Source: Theobroma cacao
Lineage: Eukaryota > Streptophyta > Magnoliopsida > Malvales > Malvaceae
Reading direction: 5' to 3'
NCBI RefSeq assembly: GCF_000208745.1
Contig: NC_030851.1
Span: forward strand, 5,308,524 to 5,372,523
DNA: 64,000 nucleotides
Part shown: positions 1 to 12,910 of the stretch, one piece after another
How positions within the stretch are numbered: position 1 is the stretch's first letter
Layout of the letters: every line of letters begins with the position of its first letter
The notes under the pieces: generated by a model
Database searches by the model: none
What the model was told of the DNA's origin: nothing
Seen by the model: only the letters and a program-made list of their open reading frames with translations
Program-made: the position numbers and the translations under genes

Positions 1-1691
1 CAAGATTTTGCCATTACTTGGGTTGATTGTGAAGAGGGTTTAGGCTTTTATCGAGGAGAAACTAATCTCCAAGCATAGTAACGCTTCAAGAATTTACCAT
101 TGATTGGGCGGATTATGAAGAGTAAACCCTAGCAATAAGTCTTCTTTGCTTTACTTGCTATTTGATGATTTGAACTTTTATAATTTTCAAAGTTAACTTA
201 GTAGTTTAAACATCACAAAAATTTGAATTATCTTTAATCAAAGAGACTTTTTTTAAATGAAACTACCTACGTACCTTCTAATATGAATAATAATGTCATA
301 ATATAATTCTTTTTTTTTACACCCTAACTTTTGCCTAAGCCATCCTTTTAAGGATTTTTCAACTAAACAAGCTTTTATTATTATTTTATCCTATCCTCCA
401 TGGATAGATAACAATCTTTTGAAGAGAGAAAAAAAAAGAAACAAGCTTTTATTTATAAGTCTTAACTTTTGTGTAAACCGTCTTGTTAAAGAATTTTTAC
501 TTAACAGGCACTCTTTTTAAAGGTAGTTTAGGCTCCTACCGAGGAGCAATTGATATTCAAGAGTAGTAACACTTTAAAAATTTGTCATTGATTAGGCCGA
601 TTTGGAGGAGTAAACCCTAGCAATAAGTCTTCTTTGCTTCACTTGCAATTTAATAGTTAGAACTTCTTCAATTTTCGACATCAAACTAATAGTTTGGATG
701 TCGAAAAAATTTGAATTAGCTTATATAAAAAAAGATTTTTTTTTTTGAGTTGATTAAACATGACAATGAGACCAAGTTGCCAACATATCTACTAATATGA
801 AAGATCAAGTCATAACGTAGTTCTTTTTTTTTTACGCATTAACTTTTGCTTAAGTAGTCCTTTTAAAGATTTTTCAACTTAACGGACCTTCATTTTTAAG
901 CCCTAACTTCTACCTAAGCCTTCTTGTTACAAATTTTCAATTTAGTAGGCATTTTCTAAAGGGTAATGTGATACCCAATACCCTCATATAGAAGTCAATA
1001 TGACCTTATCAACGAGACAAATGGTTAATGGATGCTGATTTAAGTACCAAAGGATGAAGACGGGTGAAAATAATATTTTAAGATAAAATATTTTACATGT
1101 GAAGAAATAATAATAAAATAATAATATTTTTATCGAGAAAAAATTTATGAAATAAAAGGTGATTCGAATGTGAATCGTGGCAAAGTAAGATGTTTTGGAG
1201 CCCCAAAAGGCTAGTGAAAAATTTTGAAATAAAATAATATTTTATTAATAAAATAATATTAAAATATTAATATTTTATTCGATGTCGAAATTTTTCATGA
1301 AGGAGAAATATATGGTCAATCTAAGTGGAGGAGAAGAAGGACGAGAAAATTTTAGAGAAAAATGACGTTAATGGAGCCTGCATGTCTTCATTAAATAAAG
1401 CTAGAGCGGGCAAGTAAATATTTAAATATTACAGTGTTACCGCGTTGAATCATAAATTTGATATTTTATTGGTACAAGTGTTAAGGAAGAAAAATGAAAA
1501 GAAATTGGAATTAAAATATTGTGGGAGAATACAATTAAAAAAGGTGAAAACCTTGGAAGGTAAAACGATAATTTCCCATAAAGCTTGGTCAAGGCTTCCT
1601 ACTCTCCATCCTTATCCCACGGCCAGCCATTGTGTCCAAGGCACCATCGTTCCTCCTTCATCTCCTTCTAATGCCATTTTTGTTCCTCCCT

Positions 1692-1698
1692 TATAAAA
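1692..1698 (+). promoter_or_regulatory. Probable LTR TATA box
   Basis: TATAAAA lies in the first third of the solo LTR and is followed by a CT-rich leader-like stretch. A similar CTATAAAT is at about 47688-47695 on the minus strand of the related LTR. It is the best candidate for the element's own promoter. Confidence 0.4.
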
Positions 1699-2481
1699 TT
1701 CAAGATTTTCATTTTCTTTTCCTTATTTTCTTTCTTTTTTTTTCTTTTTTTGCTCCTTCCTTCTTCTAACTTCTTAGGCATCAAACTTGCAGCTTCTAAC
1801 CCCAATTTTCAGCACATCTAAACCCTAGGAGAGAGAAAGAAAAATCTCTCTTCCTTTCCTTTGTTTTCTATTTTTACTCCACTTTCAACAACACTTGGAT
1901 TCTTGGCTTCAAATCTTCATTTTAAAAGCTAAAATGTATATATTTTCAACCCTTGAATTTTTAAATTTATGGATTTGTAATTTTTAGACTTTGTTTTCTA
2001 AGTTTCTTCAAATTTTCTTTCCTTGAAATTTGCTAGGTTTGGTTGATCTTTATACCTTCAAGCACCAAAGTAAAGAAACTTCAAACTTGAACAACTAGTT
2101 TAAAGGGTTTATGAATTAGACTAGAATTATAGGTTAAAGGTTGGGTTAGAGTGTAGATTGTATAGTGTATATTTATTAAAATTATTAAATTCAAACTATG
2201 ACTTGATGGCGGTTGTTATGACTTATTGGTAAATATAGATTTTAACGGTATTTTGGGACTACCTAGATCAAGACTTTGTGGGCACTAATTTTGTACGGTG
2301 GCATTAAAGTGAGTGAACTTGCATTAAAATATTTTGAAATAAATGATTATATACTTGATTGAATCACTTGAAATATTTTACAGGTTTTTCTTTAAAATTT
2401 GCATGGGAACAAGCTCTTGATGAAACGTTGTATGTTGTGAATGTGTAATATGATGAATTATTGTGCTCCTATATTATATTG

Positions 2482-2508
<27 letters not shown>
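2482..2508. repeat. (AT)n microsatellite inside the solo LTR
   Basis: An uninterrupted AT dinucleotide run. The related LTR carries an (AT)n tract at the equivalent place (46931-46965), so the microsatellite is a family feature. Confidence 0.9.
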
Positions 2509-2513
<5 letters not shown>

Positions 2514-2534
2514 GTATGATAATTATAACTGTAC

Positions 2535-2695
2535 ATGTGCAATGTGGGGATTCACATGCCGGTGATGACGGGTGCGAGAATATGAATGATGATATTACCT
2601 GTGTGTGATGTGGGGGTGCACATGATGGCATTAGCTGTGCGCGATGTGGGGTGCACATGATGACTCTGACTATGTGCGGTGTGGGAGTGCACATG
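2535..2695. repeat. Minisatellite in the solo LTR
   Basis: Three to four imperfect copies of a roughly 45-bp unit containing GCGATGTGGGGGTGCACATG. The minus strand of the second LTR has the same unit at 46660-46910. Short ORFs predicted here are by-products of the repeat. Confidence 0.75.
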
Positions 2696-5600
2696 AGCTA
2701 GGTGAGGCGGTGGTGGTGGCATACGTGTATATATATATATATAGAGGTTTGAAATTAATATGTGATTGCATTGACTGTTGAAACTTGATTATTGTCAAAT
2801 GTGTTTAATCTGATTTTCGTTGCAACAATATTAGATTTTTATAGCAGTGGAAATTCCCTTAATTTCATTTGCCTAGAAATTTTGCTGCAACAAAAATGCC
2901 TTCTCACTACAACAAGAAACTCTCGGGTGGATGGCCTTAACCCTTGCTTTAGATTTCATTGTAGTGAAAATGCATTCTTGTTGCAGCAAGAAACTCTCGG
3001 GTAGTTGGTTCAAAATTTTGCCTTAAAGTTTGTTGTAGCGAAAATTCATTCTCGTTGCACCTCTACTATGCTTGGCTTTCTTGAACTTCCTAAATGTTTT
3101 AAAATGAGTTGAAAAACAGCACGACATCAAGTTTTGTTCATAATATATAAAATTGAATTGTTTTTAAACAAGTGCATCATGTTTTCGAAAAGCTCTTCGT
3201 ATCGTTTGCTTGTTCCTTTTCTATATTCACTCACTAGGTTTATACTCACTCTTTTCAACTTCATGTTTTCAGATTTGAAAATAGTTGGATTTTACGTAGA
3301 GGCGCTTCTTCCTGTTCATCTTACGGTAGGTTTGCCAAAACACTCCATGATATTATCCACGTTAGAGTCACTCCGCTGATAGTTAAGGTCTTTTGTATGA
3401 GTATATGGTTAATTAAAATATAATTCATGAGATTTGTTGTAAACATTGTATGCTTGGTTTGCATGATAATGTTGCCATAGGTTGGCAAATAGTAATATTA
3501 TTTTGTGAATGGTATTGTTCAGTTGCTATGACTTATTTTCGAAAGGAAATTATTTTTGAAAACAATTAATTAAGAACCGTAGAGGTAAAAGAGGGACAGA
3601 TGGTCTAATAAACAAGTTTTCATAGAAAGGCTTTGCTTAGGCCTAATAGGCCACGTCTATTGAGTCCTTACGCCGGTTATGGCCTGAGAATTGAGTTGTG
3701 ACAAGTAGTTTAGGCTTTTAGGAACAATTGATTTTCAAGTATAGCAACTCTTTAAGGATTTGCCATTGATTGGGCTAATTGTAAAGAGTATACCTTAGTA
3801 ATAAGTCTCTTTTGCTTCACTTGCTATTTGATAGTTTGAACTTCAATTTTCGACATCAACTTGGTAGTTTGAACGTCACCAAGATTTGAACTATCTTTAA
3901 TCCAATAGACTTTTTCTTTTTCTTTTTTTTTGGGTTGACTGAACTTTGACAATAAGACCAAGCTTCCTATGTACCTTCTAATATGTAAGATCCAGTCATA
4001 ACATAGTTTTTTTTTTTTTACAGCTTAACTTTAATGGGGTTTTTTTTTTAAGTTCTAACTTTTGCCTAAGCCATCCTGTTAAAGATTTTCAACTTACCGG
4101 GTTGCTCTTAAAAGTAGTTTAAGCTCTTACCGAGGAGCAACTAATCTTCAAGCATTATAATGCTTCAAGAAGTTTTAATTGATTGGGCCGATTATAAAGA
4201 ATAGAACTTAGCAATTTACAAGTTTAAACTTCTTCAATTTTCGACATCAACTTGATAGGTTAAATGTCACAAACATTTGAATTATCTTTAATCGAATACA
4301 CTTTATTTTTAGTTGACTAAACAAACTACATACGTACCATTTAATATGAAAAATTAAGTTAAAACGTAACTCTGACTATGGAGCAATTGACCTTCAAGCA
4401 TAATAACGCTTTAAGAATTTATATTTGATTGGGCCAATTGTGAAGAAAAAACCCTAGTAATAAGTCTTCTTTGCTTCACTTGCTATTATATAGCTTGAAC
4501 TTTTTTAATTTTTGATGTCAACTTGTTAGTTTAAACGTTGAAAAGATTCGAATTATTTTTAATCAAAGAGACTTTTTCTTCTCTTTTTTAAAGTTGATTG
4601 AACTTGGCAATGAAATCAATCTGTGTACGTACTCTCTAATATGAAGGATCAAGTAATAACAGGTTTTTTTTTTTTACAACTTAACTTTTGCCTAAGTTGC
4701 CCTTTTATGGATTTTCAACTCAACGGGTTTTTTTTTTCTAGTCTTAACTTTTGCCTAAGTTGTCCTGTTAAGGATTTTCAACTTTGTGGGTTTTTCTTTT
4801 ATAGGTAGTTTAGGCTTCTATCGAGAGCAACCGATCTTTCAACATAGTAACAAGCGTAATAACGCTTCAAGAAATTGCCTTCAATTGGGTTGATCATAAA
4901 GAGTAGACCCCAGCAATAAGTTATTTGATAGTTTGAACTTCTTCGATTTTCAACATCAACTTGGTAGTTTAAATGTTGCAAATATTTGAATTATCTTTAA
5001 TCAAAAAGAGTTTTTCTTTTTTTTTTCTTTTTAGGTTAATTGAACTTGGCAATGATACCAAGTTACCTACATACCTTATAATATGAAGGTCAAGTCATAA
5101 CGTAATTTTTTTCTTTTATGGCCTAACTTTTGCTTAAGTCGTCTTTTTAAGGAATTTCAATTTAGCGAGCCTGTTTTTTGAAGTCCTAACTTTTGCATTA
5201 GTCACCTTGTTAAGGATTTTCAACTTAATGGGCTTTTTTTAAGGGGAGTTTAAGCCCTGATCGAGGAGCAATTGGTATTCAAGAATAGTAACGATTAAAG
5301 AATTTGTTATTGACTCGATTGACAAGAGTAGACCCTAGCAATAAGTCTTCTTTGCTTTACTTTCAATTTTATAGTTTAAACTTTTTTAATTTTCAAAGTC
5401 AACTTGGTAGTTTAAACATCGCAAAGATTTAAATTCTCTTTAATGAGACCAAGCTACCTATGTATCTTCTAATATGAAGGATAAGGTCATAACGTACTTT
5501 ATCTTTTTTTTTTATGCACTAACTTTTGCCTAAATTTTTTTTTTAAGGATTCTTCAACTTAACGGGCTTTTATTTTTAAGTCTAACTTTTTCCTAAGCCG

Positions 5601-8600
5601 TCTTGTTAAGGATTTTCGACTTAACATGCTTTTTTTAAGGATAATTTAGGCTCTTACCAAAAAACAACTAATCTTCAAGTATAGTAATGCTTCAAGAATT
5701 TGGCTAATTTTGAAAAATTGACTCTAGCAATAAGTCTTCTTTACTTCATTTGCTTTTCAATACTTTAAACTTCTTCAATTTTTGACATCAACTTGGTAGT
5801 TTAAACATCGCAAAGATTTGAATTATCTTTAATCAAAGAGACATTTTCCTTTTTTTTTTCTTTTGAGTTGACTAAACTTGGCAATGAGATCAAACTGCCT
5901 ACATACTTTCTAATATGAAGGATCAAGTCATAATGTAATTTTTTTTTTTTACGACCCAACTTTTCCCTAAGTCATCTTTTTAAGGATTTTCAACTTAATT
6001 GGCCTTTTTTTTACGTCTTAACTTTTGCCTAAGCCGTTCGGTTAAAGATTTTCAACTTAGAGAGCTTTTTTTTATGGTTGGTTTTGGCTTTTATCGAGGA
6101 GCAACTGATCTTCATGCAGAGCAACAAGCATAGTAATGTTTCAAGAATTTGCCAATGATTGAGCTGATTGTGAATAGTAAACCCTAACAATAAGTCTTAT
6201 TTGCTTCAATTACTATTTGATAGTTTGAACTTATTCAATTTTCGATGTCAATTTGGTAGTTTAAAAATCATAAAGATTTGAATTATCTTTAATCGAAGAT
6301 ATTTTTTTCCTTTTTTTTTTTTGGTTGATTGAACTTGGCAATGAGACTAAACTGTCTTCGTACCTTCTAATATGAATGATAAAGTTATAAGCTAGTTCTT
6401 TTTTTCTTATGGCCTAACTTTTGCCTAAGTCGTCCTTTTAAGGATTTTCAACTTAATAAACTTATTTTTTTTAAGTTTTTAACTTTTATATTAGACCTCC
6501 TATTAAGGATTTTCAATTTAGTGGATTTTTTCAAGGGCAGTTTAGACTCTTACCAAGGAGCAATTTATATTCAAGAATAGTATCGCTTTAAGAATTTACC
6601 ATTAATTGAGTCAATTAGGAGGAGTAAACCCTAGCAATAAGTCTTCTTTGCTTCAGTTATAATTTGATAATTTGAACTTTTTCAACTTTCGACGTCAACT
6701 TGGTAGTTTAAATGTCACAAAGGTTTGAATTATTTTTAATCAACGAGACTTTTTTTTTTAAGTTGACTGAATTTGGTAATGAAACCAAGCTGCCTATGTA
6801 CCTTCTAATATGAAGGATCAAATCATAATGTAGTTTTTATTTTTGTTATGCCCTAACTTTTGCCTAAGTCATTCTTTTAAAGATCCTCCAACTAATGGGA
6901 TTTTATATTTAACTCTTAACTTTTTCTTAAGCCATTTTGTTAAGGATTTTTGATTTAACAGTCTTTTTTTCTAAAGGTATTTTAAACTCTTACTGAGGAG
7001 CAATTGATCTTCAAGCATAGTAACATTTCAACAATAAGTCTTCTCTGCTTCACTTGCTATTTGATAATTTAAACTTCTTCAATTTTCGATGTCAACGTCG
7101 TAGTATATACGTCGTAAAGATTTGAATAATTTTTAATCGAAAATACTTTTTCTTTTTTGTTTTTAGGTTGCCTGGACTTGGCAATAAAACTAAGCTACCT
7201 ACATACTTTCTAATATGAAGGATTAAGTCGTAACATAGTTCTGTTCTTTTCAACCTAACGTTTGCCAAAGCTGTTTTGTTAAAGTTGTTCTATTAAGGAT
7301 TTTCGACCTAGCGGATTTTCTTTTTAAGGGCAATTTAGGCTTTTATTGAAGAGCAATTGATCTTTAAGCATAGTAATGTTTCAAGAATTTACCTTTGATT
7401 GGGTTGATTGTGAAGAGTAAATCTTAACAATAAGTCTTCTTTGCTTCACTTGCAATTTGATAGTTTGAACTTCTTGAATTTTCGACGTCAACTTTGTAGT
7501 TTAAACGTCGTAAAGATTTGAATTATCTTTAATCAAAGAGACTTTTTCTTTCTTTTTTGTTGACTAAACTTGGCAATTAGATCAAACTACCTATGTAACT
7601 TTTCATATAAAGGATCAAGTCATTACGTAGTTTTTTTTTTAACATCTTAACTTTTGTATAAGTTATCTTTTTATGGATTTTCAACTTAACGAGTTTTTTT
7701 TTAAGTCTTAAGTTTTGCATTAGCTATCCTAGTAAGGATTTTTGACTTATTAAGCTTTTTTTTATAAGTAGTTTAATCTTTTATCGAGGAGCAATTGATT
7801 TCCAAGTATAGTAACGCTTCAAGAATTTGCTATTGATTGGATTGATTATAAAGAGTAAACCCTAGCAATAGATCTTATTCACTTCACTTGCTATTTGATA
7901 GTTTGAACTTCTTTAATTTTTGAGAATAATTTAGTAGTTTAAATGTCACAAAGATTTGAATTATCTTTAATTGAAGAGTGTTTTTCTTATTTTTTTTATG
8001 TTGACTGAACTTGACAATGAGAATAAGTTGCCTACATACCTTCTAATATGAAAGATCAAGTCATAACGTAGTTCTTTTTTTTTTTGTGGTTGAACTTTTG
8101 CCTTAGTTGTCCTTTGAAGGATTCTTCAACTTAAACGGCTTTTATTTTAAAGTCCTAACTTTTGCTAAACCGTCTTGTTAAGGATTTTCAACTTAGTGGT
8201 CTTTTTTTAAAGGCAATTTAGGCTCTTATTGAAAAGTAATTAATCTTCAAATATAGTAACACTTCAAGAATTTGCTATTGATTGGGTCAATTGTGAAGAA
8301 TAGGCCCTAGCAATAAGTCTTCTTTGCTTCACTTGTTATTTGATAGTTTGAACTTCTTTAATTTTCGAAGTCTATTTGGTAGTTTGTATGTCGCAAAGAT
8401 TTAAATTATCTTTAATCGAAGAGACTTTTTTTTTATTTTTTTTAGATTGATTGAACTTGGCAATGAAACCAAGCTACTTACGTACCTTTTAATATAAAGG
8501 ATCAAGCCATAACGTAGTTCTTTTATGTTTTACGATCGAACTTTTACCTAAGTCGTCTTTTTAAGAATTTTCAACTTAACTGGTTTTTTTTCAAAGTCCT

Positions 8601-11120
8601 AACTTTTGCCGAAGCATTTTTTTTTCTTTTTTCCTTTTAAGGATTTTCAACTTAACAAGTATTTTTTAAGGCTTAAGTTTTCCATTAGTTGTCCTGTTAA
8701 GGATTTTTGACTTATTAGGCTTTGTTTTTATAGGTAGTTTAAACTTTTTTCAAGGAGCAACTAATATTCAAGCAAAGTAACACTTCAAGAATTTGCCATC
8801 GATTAGGTCAATTGTGAATGGTAAACCTTAGTATTGATAGTTTGAACTTCTTTCATTTTTTATGTCAACTTGGTAGTTTAAACGTCACAATTATTTTAAT
8901 TATCTTTAATCAAAGTGTGTTTTTTTTTCTTTTTTTAAGTTACTGAACTTGACAATGGGAACAAGCTGCCTACATACCTTCTAATATGGAGGATCAAGTC
9001 AAGTCATAACGTAGTTCTTTTTTTTTTTTTTTATGATTGAACTTTTGCCTAAGTCATCCTTTTAAGGATTCCTTAACTTAACGAGCTTTTATTTTTAAGT
9101 CCTAACTATTGCTTAAGCTGTCTTGTTAAAGATTTACGACTTAATAATCTTTTCTTAAAAGCAATTTAGGCTTTTATTGATAAGCAACTGATCTTCAAGC
9201 ATAATAACACTTTAAGAATTTGCTATTGATTGGGCCAACTGTGAAGAATAGACCTTAGCAATAAGTCTTCTTTGTTTCACTTACTATTTGATAGTTTGAA
9301 TTTCTCCAATTTTTTAAATCAATTTGGTAGTTTAAACATCACAAAGATTTAAATGATTTTTAATTGAAGAGACTTTTTTTTTTTTTAGGTTGATTGAACT
9401 TGGAAATAAGACTAAACTGCCTATGTACCTTCTACTATGAAAGATCAAGTCATAGCGTAGTTCTTTTGCTTTTCACGATCGAACTTTTGCCTAAATCATC
9501 CTTTTAAGGATTTTCAACTTAATGGGCTGTATTTTTATGTCTTAACTTTTGCCTAGATCGTTCTGTTAAGGATTTTTGACTTAATGAGCTTTTTTTTTTT
9601 TTTAGCTAGTTAGGCTTTTATCGAGGAGTAATTGATTTTCAAGCATAGTAACGCTTCAAAAATCTGCCATTTATTATGTCGATTGTGAAGAGTAAACCCT
9701 AGTAATAAGTCTTATTTGCTTCATTTGCTATTTGATAGTTTGAACTTCTTCAATTTTTGACGTTAACTTAGTAGTTTAAATGTCATAAAGATTTGAATTA
9801 TTTTTAATCGATGAGAGTTTTCGTTTTTTTTAAGTTGACTAAACTTGGCAATGAGAACAAGCTGCCTACATACCTTTTAATATGAAAGATTAAGTTATGA
9901 TGTAGTTCTTTTTTTTTTTTATGGTCTAATTTTTGCTTATGTCGTCTTTATAAGAATTTTTAACTCAACTTGTATTTTTGAGTTTGAACTTTTGCCTAAA
10001 TCGTCTTGTTAAAGATTTTTTACTTAATGGGTTTTTAGTTTAGGCTCTTACATAGGAATATCTAATATTCAAAAATAGTAACGCTTCCAAAAATTGTCAT
10101 TAATTGGGCCGATTGGGAAGAGTAGACCCTAGCAATAAGTTTTGTTTAACTTCACTTGCAATTTGATAGTTTGAAGTTTGAACTTCTTCCATTTTTTACG
10201 ACAACTTAGTAGCTTAAATATTAAACATTTGAATTTTTAATCAAAGAGACTTTTTTTTTTAAGTTGGCTGAACTTGGCAATGAGACCACTGCCTACATAC
10301 CTTCTAATATGAAGGATCAAGTCAACGTAGTTCTTCATTTTTTTTTTTATATCCTAACTTTTGCCTACGTCATCTTTTTAAGGATTCTTCACTTACTATT
10401 TGATAGTATGAACTTCTTTAATTTTTGACATCAACTTGGTCGTTTAAACATCATAAATATTTGAATTATTTTTAATAGAAATGAGTCTTTCTTTATTTTT
10501 TTTAAGCTGATTGAACTTGACAATGAAACCAAGTTGCCTGCATAACTTCTAATATGAAGGATTGAGTCATAACGTAGTTTTTTTATTTTTTTTACGATTT
10601 AACTTTTGTCTAACTCGTCCTTTTAAAGATTTTTAAATTAATTGATTCTTTTTTAAGTTTTAATTTTTGTCAAAATTGTTCTATTAAGGATTTTCGATTT
10701 AACGGGTTTTTTTAAAGGTAGTTTAAGCTCTTATCAAAGAGCAACTGATCTTCAAGCATTGTAATGTTTAAGAATTTGTCTTTTTAACTGGGTCAAGAGT
10801 TTACCCTAGCAATCTTTGCTTCACTTGTAATTTGATAGTTTGAACTTCTTCGATTTGACGTCAACCTCATTGTTTAAATATCGTAAATATTTGAATTATC
10901 TTTAATTGAAGAGATATTTTTTTTGATTGATTGAACTTGACAATAAGATCGAGCTCCCTACGTACCTTTTAATATGAAGAATCTAGTTATAATATATTTC
11001 ATTTGTTTTTTACACCTTAACTTTTGCCTGAATCATTTTTTTAAAGATTTTCAACTTAACAGTTTTTTTTTTTATCCTAACTTTTACCTAAACTGTCCTA
11101 TTAAGAATTTTCGACTTGGA

Positions 11121-11670
11121 TTTATGGGTTTTGTCAAAGCTTTGGTTTTTCAAAATCTTCTTGGAAGAGCACTATACTTATTCTACTAGACGAGAGACTT
11201 AAATGAAAATTTAATCTACTTGAATTTATCTCCCTAAATTTATTTAGATAATCTTTATTAATCAAACTCCGAGTCCTTAAATTTTGATGAACCTTATTTA
11301 AGTCTTTATCTCTAAATTACATTAACTTATTTGGAGATAAAATGGATGATCAATAGGTAACCATTTTTCTCCTCTTACAGTATGTTTTGGAAAATGACTC
11401 AAAGCAAGATTTTGAAGATAGATTGAAGAAATTTGATTAAAAAAAAATTTATAAGTAGACAGTTAATAATTTTTATAATGCTGGTTGATCCATCTACATC
11501 ATTGATCTGAAACTACTTAACTAACCAGTAGGATGTCACGATCAAGAAGGCAGACATCCACAAAGAAAAAGATGATAAAATTGCTAACATTCAGAGACTG
11601 ATCTAGAGCACCTCACAAAACATTTGTTGTGATAAAAACTCTAGACTTAGAGGTGTGAAGCAACTATGAT
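11121..11670. other. No gene seen between tandem array and UGT pseudogene
   Basis: AT-rich sequence without a convincing ORF. The lost N-terminal third of the glycosyltransferase would be expected here. The last 140 bases may hold badly decayed remains of it, but I cannot align them with confidence. Confidence 0.5.
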
Positions 11671-12910
11671 GCTGACCTGCCAGAGGGATGTGAGAACATA
11701 AGTTCCATCACTTCACAAGAAATGGGTCTTACATTCATCAAGGCTGTTAGCTTGCTTCAACAACCCCTTGAACAAATACTTGAAGACTGCCACCCCAATT
11801 GCCTGGTGGCAGACGTAATATTTCCCTGGGCCACAGAAGTTGCTGGGAAGCTGAGGATCCCAAGGCTAGTTTTTCATGGGACAAGTTATTTTGCCCTCAG
11901 TGTCTTTCATAGCTCACTGCACTATGAGCCTCTGAAAAATATAACATCTGATTATCAACCCTTTGGAGTGCCTGGCCTTCCAGACAAGATAAAGATGACA
12001 AGACTGCAATAACCAGATGAACTTGGAGAATCAAGTGTCAATGATGAAATAAAAAAGCTGATGTATCAAGCCGCAGAATCTGAGATTACAAGCTATGGAG
12101 TTATCATGAACAGTTTCCAAGAGCTGGAACCAGCTTATGTCGAACACTACAGGAAGGTCATGAGAAGGAAGACATGGCACATAGGCCCCCTTTCTCCCTG
12201 CAACCGGAACACACACAATAAAGCACAACAAGGAAATGCAGCCTCTAAGGACACAGTTGAATGCTTAAGATGGCTAGACTCAAAGAAACACAATTCAGTT
12301 CTCTATATATGTTTTGGAAGCATGTCCTGGTTTTCAGCTGCTCAGCTTTATGAGATTGCTAAGGGACTTGAAACTTCTGGACAGGATTTCATTTGGATTG
12401 TAAGGAAGGTGAAAAACAAAGGCAAAGAGGAGTGGTTGCCAGAAGGATTTGAAGAACAGATGGAAGGGATGATTTTGATTATAAGGGGATGAACACCTCA
12501 AGCGCTGATTCTTGATCATGAAGCTGTAGGAGGGTTTGTGACTCACTGTGGAGGGAATTCGACACTGGAGAGTATCACTGCTGGAGTACCAATGGTCACA
12601 TGGCCACTCAGTAATGAGCAGTTCTATAATGAAAGGCTTGTTACAGATATACTAAGAATAGGGGTTGGAGTTGGAGCCCAAGAATGGTCTAGATTGATGG
12701 AAGATAAGAAAGTACTTAGTGACAAATGAAAATATAAAAAAGGCAGTGACTCAGCTGATGGTTGGTGAAGAAGCCAATGAAATAAGAAACAGAGCTAGTG
12801 CACTGAAAGAGATGGCAAAGAGGGCTGTTGAAGAGGGTGGATCATCTCACTCTGATTTGAGGGCTTTATTAGATGAATTGAGATTGAAGAGACCTCAAGG
12901 AGAGCAATGA
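11671..12910 (+). pseudogene. UDP-glycosyltransferase pseudogene (UGT73-like)
   Basis: Family-1 glycosyltransferases move a sugar from UDP-sugar to small molecules in the cytosol. Readable homology begins at ADLPEGCEN (11671), runs through LVADVIFPWATEVAGKLRIPRLVFHG and covers the C-terminal sugar-nucleotide domain to a stop at 12908-12910. The gene is broken several ways: TAA at 12010-12012, where the family has QLPDE; TGA at 12490-12492, replacing the Trp that opens the PSPG box; a frameshift near 12710-12722; and loss of about the first 100 residues, including the catalytic His. The PSPG box also reads HCGGN instead of HCGWN. About 400 of the usual 480 codons remain, with no intron. The UGT73 assignment rests on the LPEGCEN and VEEGGSS motifs. 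It cannot encode an active enzyme. Confidence 0.88.

Larger units (their letters stand above)
967..3703 (+). mobile_element. Solo LTR, long-LTR (probably Ty3/gypsy-type) family, copy 1
   Basis: The block starts TGTGATACCCAATACCC and ends GAGTTGTGACA, so it has LTR-type TG...CA ends. It interrupts a tandem-array unit exactly where the unit reads AAAGGTAGTTTAGG elsewhere. The flanks GGTAA (962-966) and AGTAG (3704-3708) each differ by one base from the GGTAG expected there, which fits an old 5-bp target duplication. There is no internal domain and no second LTR in the window, so it is most simply a solo LTR. It shares both ends, a GTGGGGGTGCACATGATG minisatellite and an ATGTGTTTAATCTGATTTTCG-like block with the LTR at 39542-48215. 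The TGTGACACCC-like start and 2.5-2.7 kb length suggest Ty3/gypsy, but with no coding region the superfamily is inference. Confidence 0.8.
1..11120. repeat. Degenerate tandem array of 350-520 bp units
   Basis: About nineteen copies of one unit run head to tail, interrupted by the solo LTR at 967-3703. Each unit opens with a motif like TTTAGGCTCTTACCGAGGAG, seen near 41, 528, 3708, 4109, 4806, 5250, 5648, 6078, 6540, 6980, 7333, 7768, 8216, 8738, 9165, 9605, 10037 and 10723, with partial copies near 4380 and 10385. Later landmarks in each unit are AACCCTAGCAATAAGTCTTC, a CTTGGTAGTTTAAACGTC-like stretch, a T-rich run and CCTTCTAATATGAAGGATC. Each unit then ends with two tandem copies of a 45-60 bp sub-repeat built on CTAACTTTTGCCTAAG and AAGGATTTTCAACTTAACGG. 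No conserved ORF runs through the units. The array continues past the left edge of the window. I do not recognise the family. Confidence 0.9.

Noticed and set aside
2458..2694. Minus-strand open frame over the LTR minisatellite
   Set aside because: It arises from repeat and AT-microsatellite sequence only.
2792..3004. Open frame MSNVFNLIFVA..., also found at 46269-46535 (minus)
   Set aside because: It lies in a conserved non-coding block of the solo LTRs; the frame breaks differently in each copy and no domain is present.
1..11120. Tandem array considered as a CRISPR-like or centromeric repeat
   Set aside because: Units are long and diverged with no short identical repeats and unique spacers; no evidence for a centromeric role.
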